Shown here in pieces: positions 14,173-15,432 of a DNA stretch of 15,432 nucleotides. The stretch lies in NCBI GenBank assembly GCA_905372445.1, contig CAJPPF010000037.1:1-15432 (forward strand), given 5' to 3'. This DNA is from an uncultured Prevotella sp. (GTDB taxonomy: Bacteria > Bacteroidota > Bacteroidia > Bacteroidales > Bacteroidaceae). A program made the position numbers and the translations under genes. Below the pieces are notes generated by a model. The model was not told the origin of the DNA and made no database searches. It worked only from the letters and a program-made list of their open reading frames with translations. The number at the start of each line of letters is the position of its first letter. Position 1 is the stretch's first letter.

Positions 14173-15267
14173 TTAATGTTTTGCCTCAAATTCCTGCATG
14201 CACTTTACAAGAGCCTCAACAGCCTCCTGTGAACATGCATTATATAAAGATGCACGGAAACCACCTACAGAGCGATGTCCCTTGATACCAACCATACCAC
14301 ACTCAGTAGCATATTTCATGAAGTCAGCCTCAAGTTCTTTGTACTCCTCATTCATAACGAAGCATACGTTCATGACAGAGCGGTCTTCCTTAGCAGCTGT
14401 ACCGACAAAGAGTTTGTTACGATCGATCTCTGCATAAAGAGTTTCAGCCTTTTTCTTGTTGCGACGCTGCATTTCCTCCACACCGCCTATTGACTTAACC
14501 CATTTTAAAGTCTCGTGCATAACGAATATAGGCAATACCGGAGGAGTATTGAACTGTGATATGTTCTTTGCCTCCGCAGCAGCATGAGTACGGTAATCTA
14601 CCATTGAAGGCAGAGGATTCATGTACTGACGGTCAGTAATTTGACCAAGAAGGTCACGACGAACAATAACAAAGGTGACACCTGCAGGCCCTACATTCTT
14701 CTGAGCTCCTCCATAGATGAGACCATACTTACGCACATCAACAGGACGGCTCATAATATCTGATGACATATCAGCTACAAGAGTCACTGGGCAGTCAATG
14801 TCATGTTTGATCTCTGTACCATAGATAGTGTTGTTAGTTGTAATGTGGAAATAGTCTGCATCGGCAGGAATGGTGTAACCTTTAGGGATATAGGTATATG
14901 TCTTATCCTCCGAAGAAGCAACAATCTCTACCTCACCGAAGTTCTTTGCTTCCTTGGCTGCTTTCTTTGCCCATACACCAGTCTGCAAATAAGCAGCCTT
15001 TTTCTTGAGCAAGTTTGCCGGAATAGTAAAGAACTGGGTACTTGCACCACCGCCAAGGAATAAAACTTCATACTCCTCTGGGATGTCAAGAAGCTCACGC
15101 CACAGCTGACGAGTCTCAGCCATAACTCTCTCCCAACCAGGTGTACGGTGAGAGATTTCCATCAAACCAATACCTGTACCGTCGAAATCACGGATTGAAT
15201 TAATAGTTGATTCAACTGCCTCCTTAGGAAGGATGCATGGACCAGCATTGAAATTGTACTTTTTCAT
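14173..15267 (-). CDS. serC: Phosphoserine aminotransferase
   Basis: Cytoplasmic PLP enzyme that transfers the amino group of glutamate to 3-phosphohydroxypyruvate to give O-phosphoserine; SerC also acts in the DXP-dependent pyridoxal phosphate route of some bacteria. The 364-aa length is typical. Motifs: NFNAGPCILP at 5-14, EISHRTPGW at 37-45, FLGGGASTQF at 70-79 (cofactor phosphate loop), the NNTIYGTE segment at 145-152, DMSSD at 166-170, and YGGAQKNVGPAG at 185-196 in which K190 would form the internal aldimine. HRSVGGFRASLYNA near the C-terminus holds the substrate-carboxylate Arg. The ATG at 15267 gives the family's normal N-terminus and lies about 24 bases after the predicted transcription start. 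It is first in the serC-serA-DUF1015-yigZ unit. No serB is in the window. Confidence 0.97.
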   Translation of the reverse strand: MKKYNFNAGPCILPKEAVESTINSIRDFDGTGIGLMEISHRTPGWERVMAETRQLWRELLDIPEEYEVLFLGGGASTQFFTIPANLLKKKAAYLQTGVWAKKAAKEAKNFGEVEIVASSEDKTYTYIPKGYTIPADADYFHITTNNTIYGTEIKHDIDCPVTLVADMSSDIMSRPVDVRKYGLIYGGAQKNVGPAGVTFVIVRRDLLGQITDRQYMNPLPSMVDYRTHAAAEAKNISQFNTPPVLPIFVMHETLKWVKSIGGVEEMQRRNKKKAETLYAEIDRNKLFVGTAAKEDRSVMNVCFVMNEEYKELEADFMKYATECGMVGIKGHRSVGGFRASLYNACSQEAVEALVKCMQEFEAKH

Positions 15268-15297
15268 ATCAACTTGTTAATAGATTTATTTCGGTAG

Positions 15298-15328
15298 CAA
15301 ATATAGATATTAATTTTGAATTACCAAA
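15298..15328 (-). promoter_or_regulatory. Probable promoter of the serine operon
   Basis: On the minus strand TATATTTG (15305-15298) matches the Bacteroidetes -7 element TAnnTTTG exactly, and TTTG (15328-15325) matches the -33 element, with a 19-bp spacer. The start would be near 15291, giving a leader of only about 24 bases. That is too short for a riboswitch or a leader-peptide attenuator ahead of serC. Confidence 0.6.
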
Positions 15329-15341
15329 ATATAATCAAATC

Positions 15342-15358
15342 TTTTTTCCGATAAAAGC
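15342..15358. repeat. Solitary partial copy of the 22-bp spacer unit
   Basis: TTTTTTCCGATAAAAGC here is identical over 17 bases to 11108-11124, the end of unit 4 in the tandem array 4.2 kb away. It lies in the short gap between the end of the flanking gene and the serC promoter. Confidence 0.6.
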
Positions 15359-15379
15359 TACTTAACAAATTTATATGTA

Positions 15380-15432
15380 CTATTTCTGTAATGCTTGTTC
15401 TATTTCTTCAAATTCATCACCCATGTTAAGAT
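15380..15432 (-). CDS. 3' end of an unidentified gene, cut by the window edge
   Basis: Reading in from the right edge on the minus strand, one frame stays open as LNMGDEFEEIEQALQK and then stops (TAG, 15382-15380). The acidic, helical peptide looks like a genuine protein C-terminus. The remaining spacing to the serC promoter also fits a gene ending here. Sixteen residues are too few to name a family, and one of the other frames could be the real one. Confidence 0.45.
   Translation of the reverse strand, partial: LNMGDEFEEIEQALQK

Overview
The window looks like chromosomal DNA of a Bacteroidales bacterium, most likely Prevotella or a close relative. The reasons are the moderately AT-rich composition, promoter-like sites that fit the Bacteroidetes pattern TTTG-N19-22-TAnnTTTG, weak Shine-Dalgarno sequences, a long-form PPi-dependent phosphofructokinase, the short lysine-type SerA, and several small hypothetical proteins of a Bacteroidales kind. 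It is mostly ordinary core genome. I see no phage, integrase, transposase, CRISPR array, tRNA or rRNA.

Layout: (1) 2-646, the 3' part of prmA (+), converges on a minus-strand pair, pfp followed by a membrane-anchored GH25 muramidase (3113 down to 656). (2) 3114-3317 is a divergent control region with a promoter on each side and a strong inverted repeat between them. (3) 3318-10574 is a long plus-strand run: an 89-aa hypothetical protein, a PlsC-like acyltransferase, a secreted amidase_3/golvesin/Fn3 protein, a 121-aa hypothetical protein, a wrecked ygiQ relic, a TIGR02757 protein, the ribosome-assembly GTPase engB, and the ABC-F ATPase uup. (4) 10575-11326 is a 752-bp gap between convergent genes. 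It has no credible gene but holds three copies of a palindromic 21-bp repeat, a four-unit 22-bp tandem repeat, a nested hairpin and a minus-strand terminator. (5) 15267 down to 11327 is a minus-strand serine operon, serC - serA - DUF1015 - yigZ, with a promoter in front of serC and an intrinsic terminator/attenuator between serC and serA. (6) The last 53 bases are the 3' end of an unidentified minus-strand gene.

Functional themes: the serine operon supplies phosphoserine from 3-phosphoglycerate (SerA, then SerC), and the DUF1015 protein is embedded in it with tight spacing. The plus-strand run mixes envelope functions (acyltransferase, secreted amidase) with ribosome-related functions (EngB, Uup).

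The points most worth a second look are: the ygiQ relic at 7133-7312 (two in-frame stops and a huge in-frame deletion, not apparent to an ORF caller); a lysine where SerA normally has its catalytic histidine; the DGHHR motif of the DUF1015 protein inside a serine operon; an amidase whose catalytic domain is split by a golvesin-type insert; an Nth-like MDTHV motif in the TIGR02757 protein; and the repeat-filled convergent spacer. I found no clear candidate for a wholly new multi-gene system.
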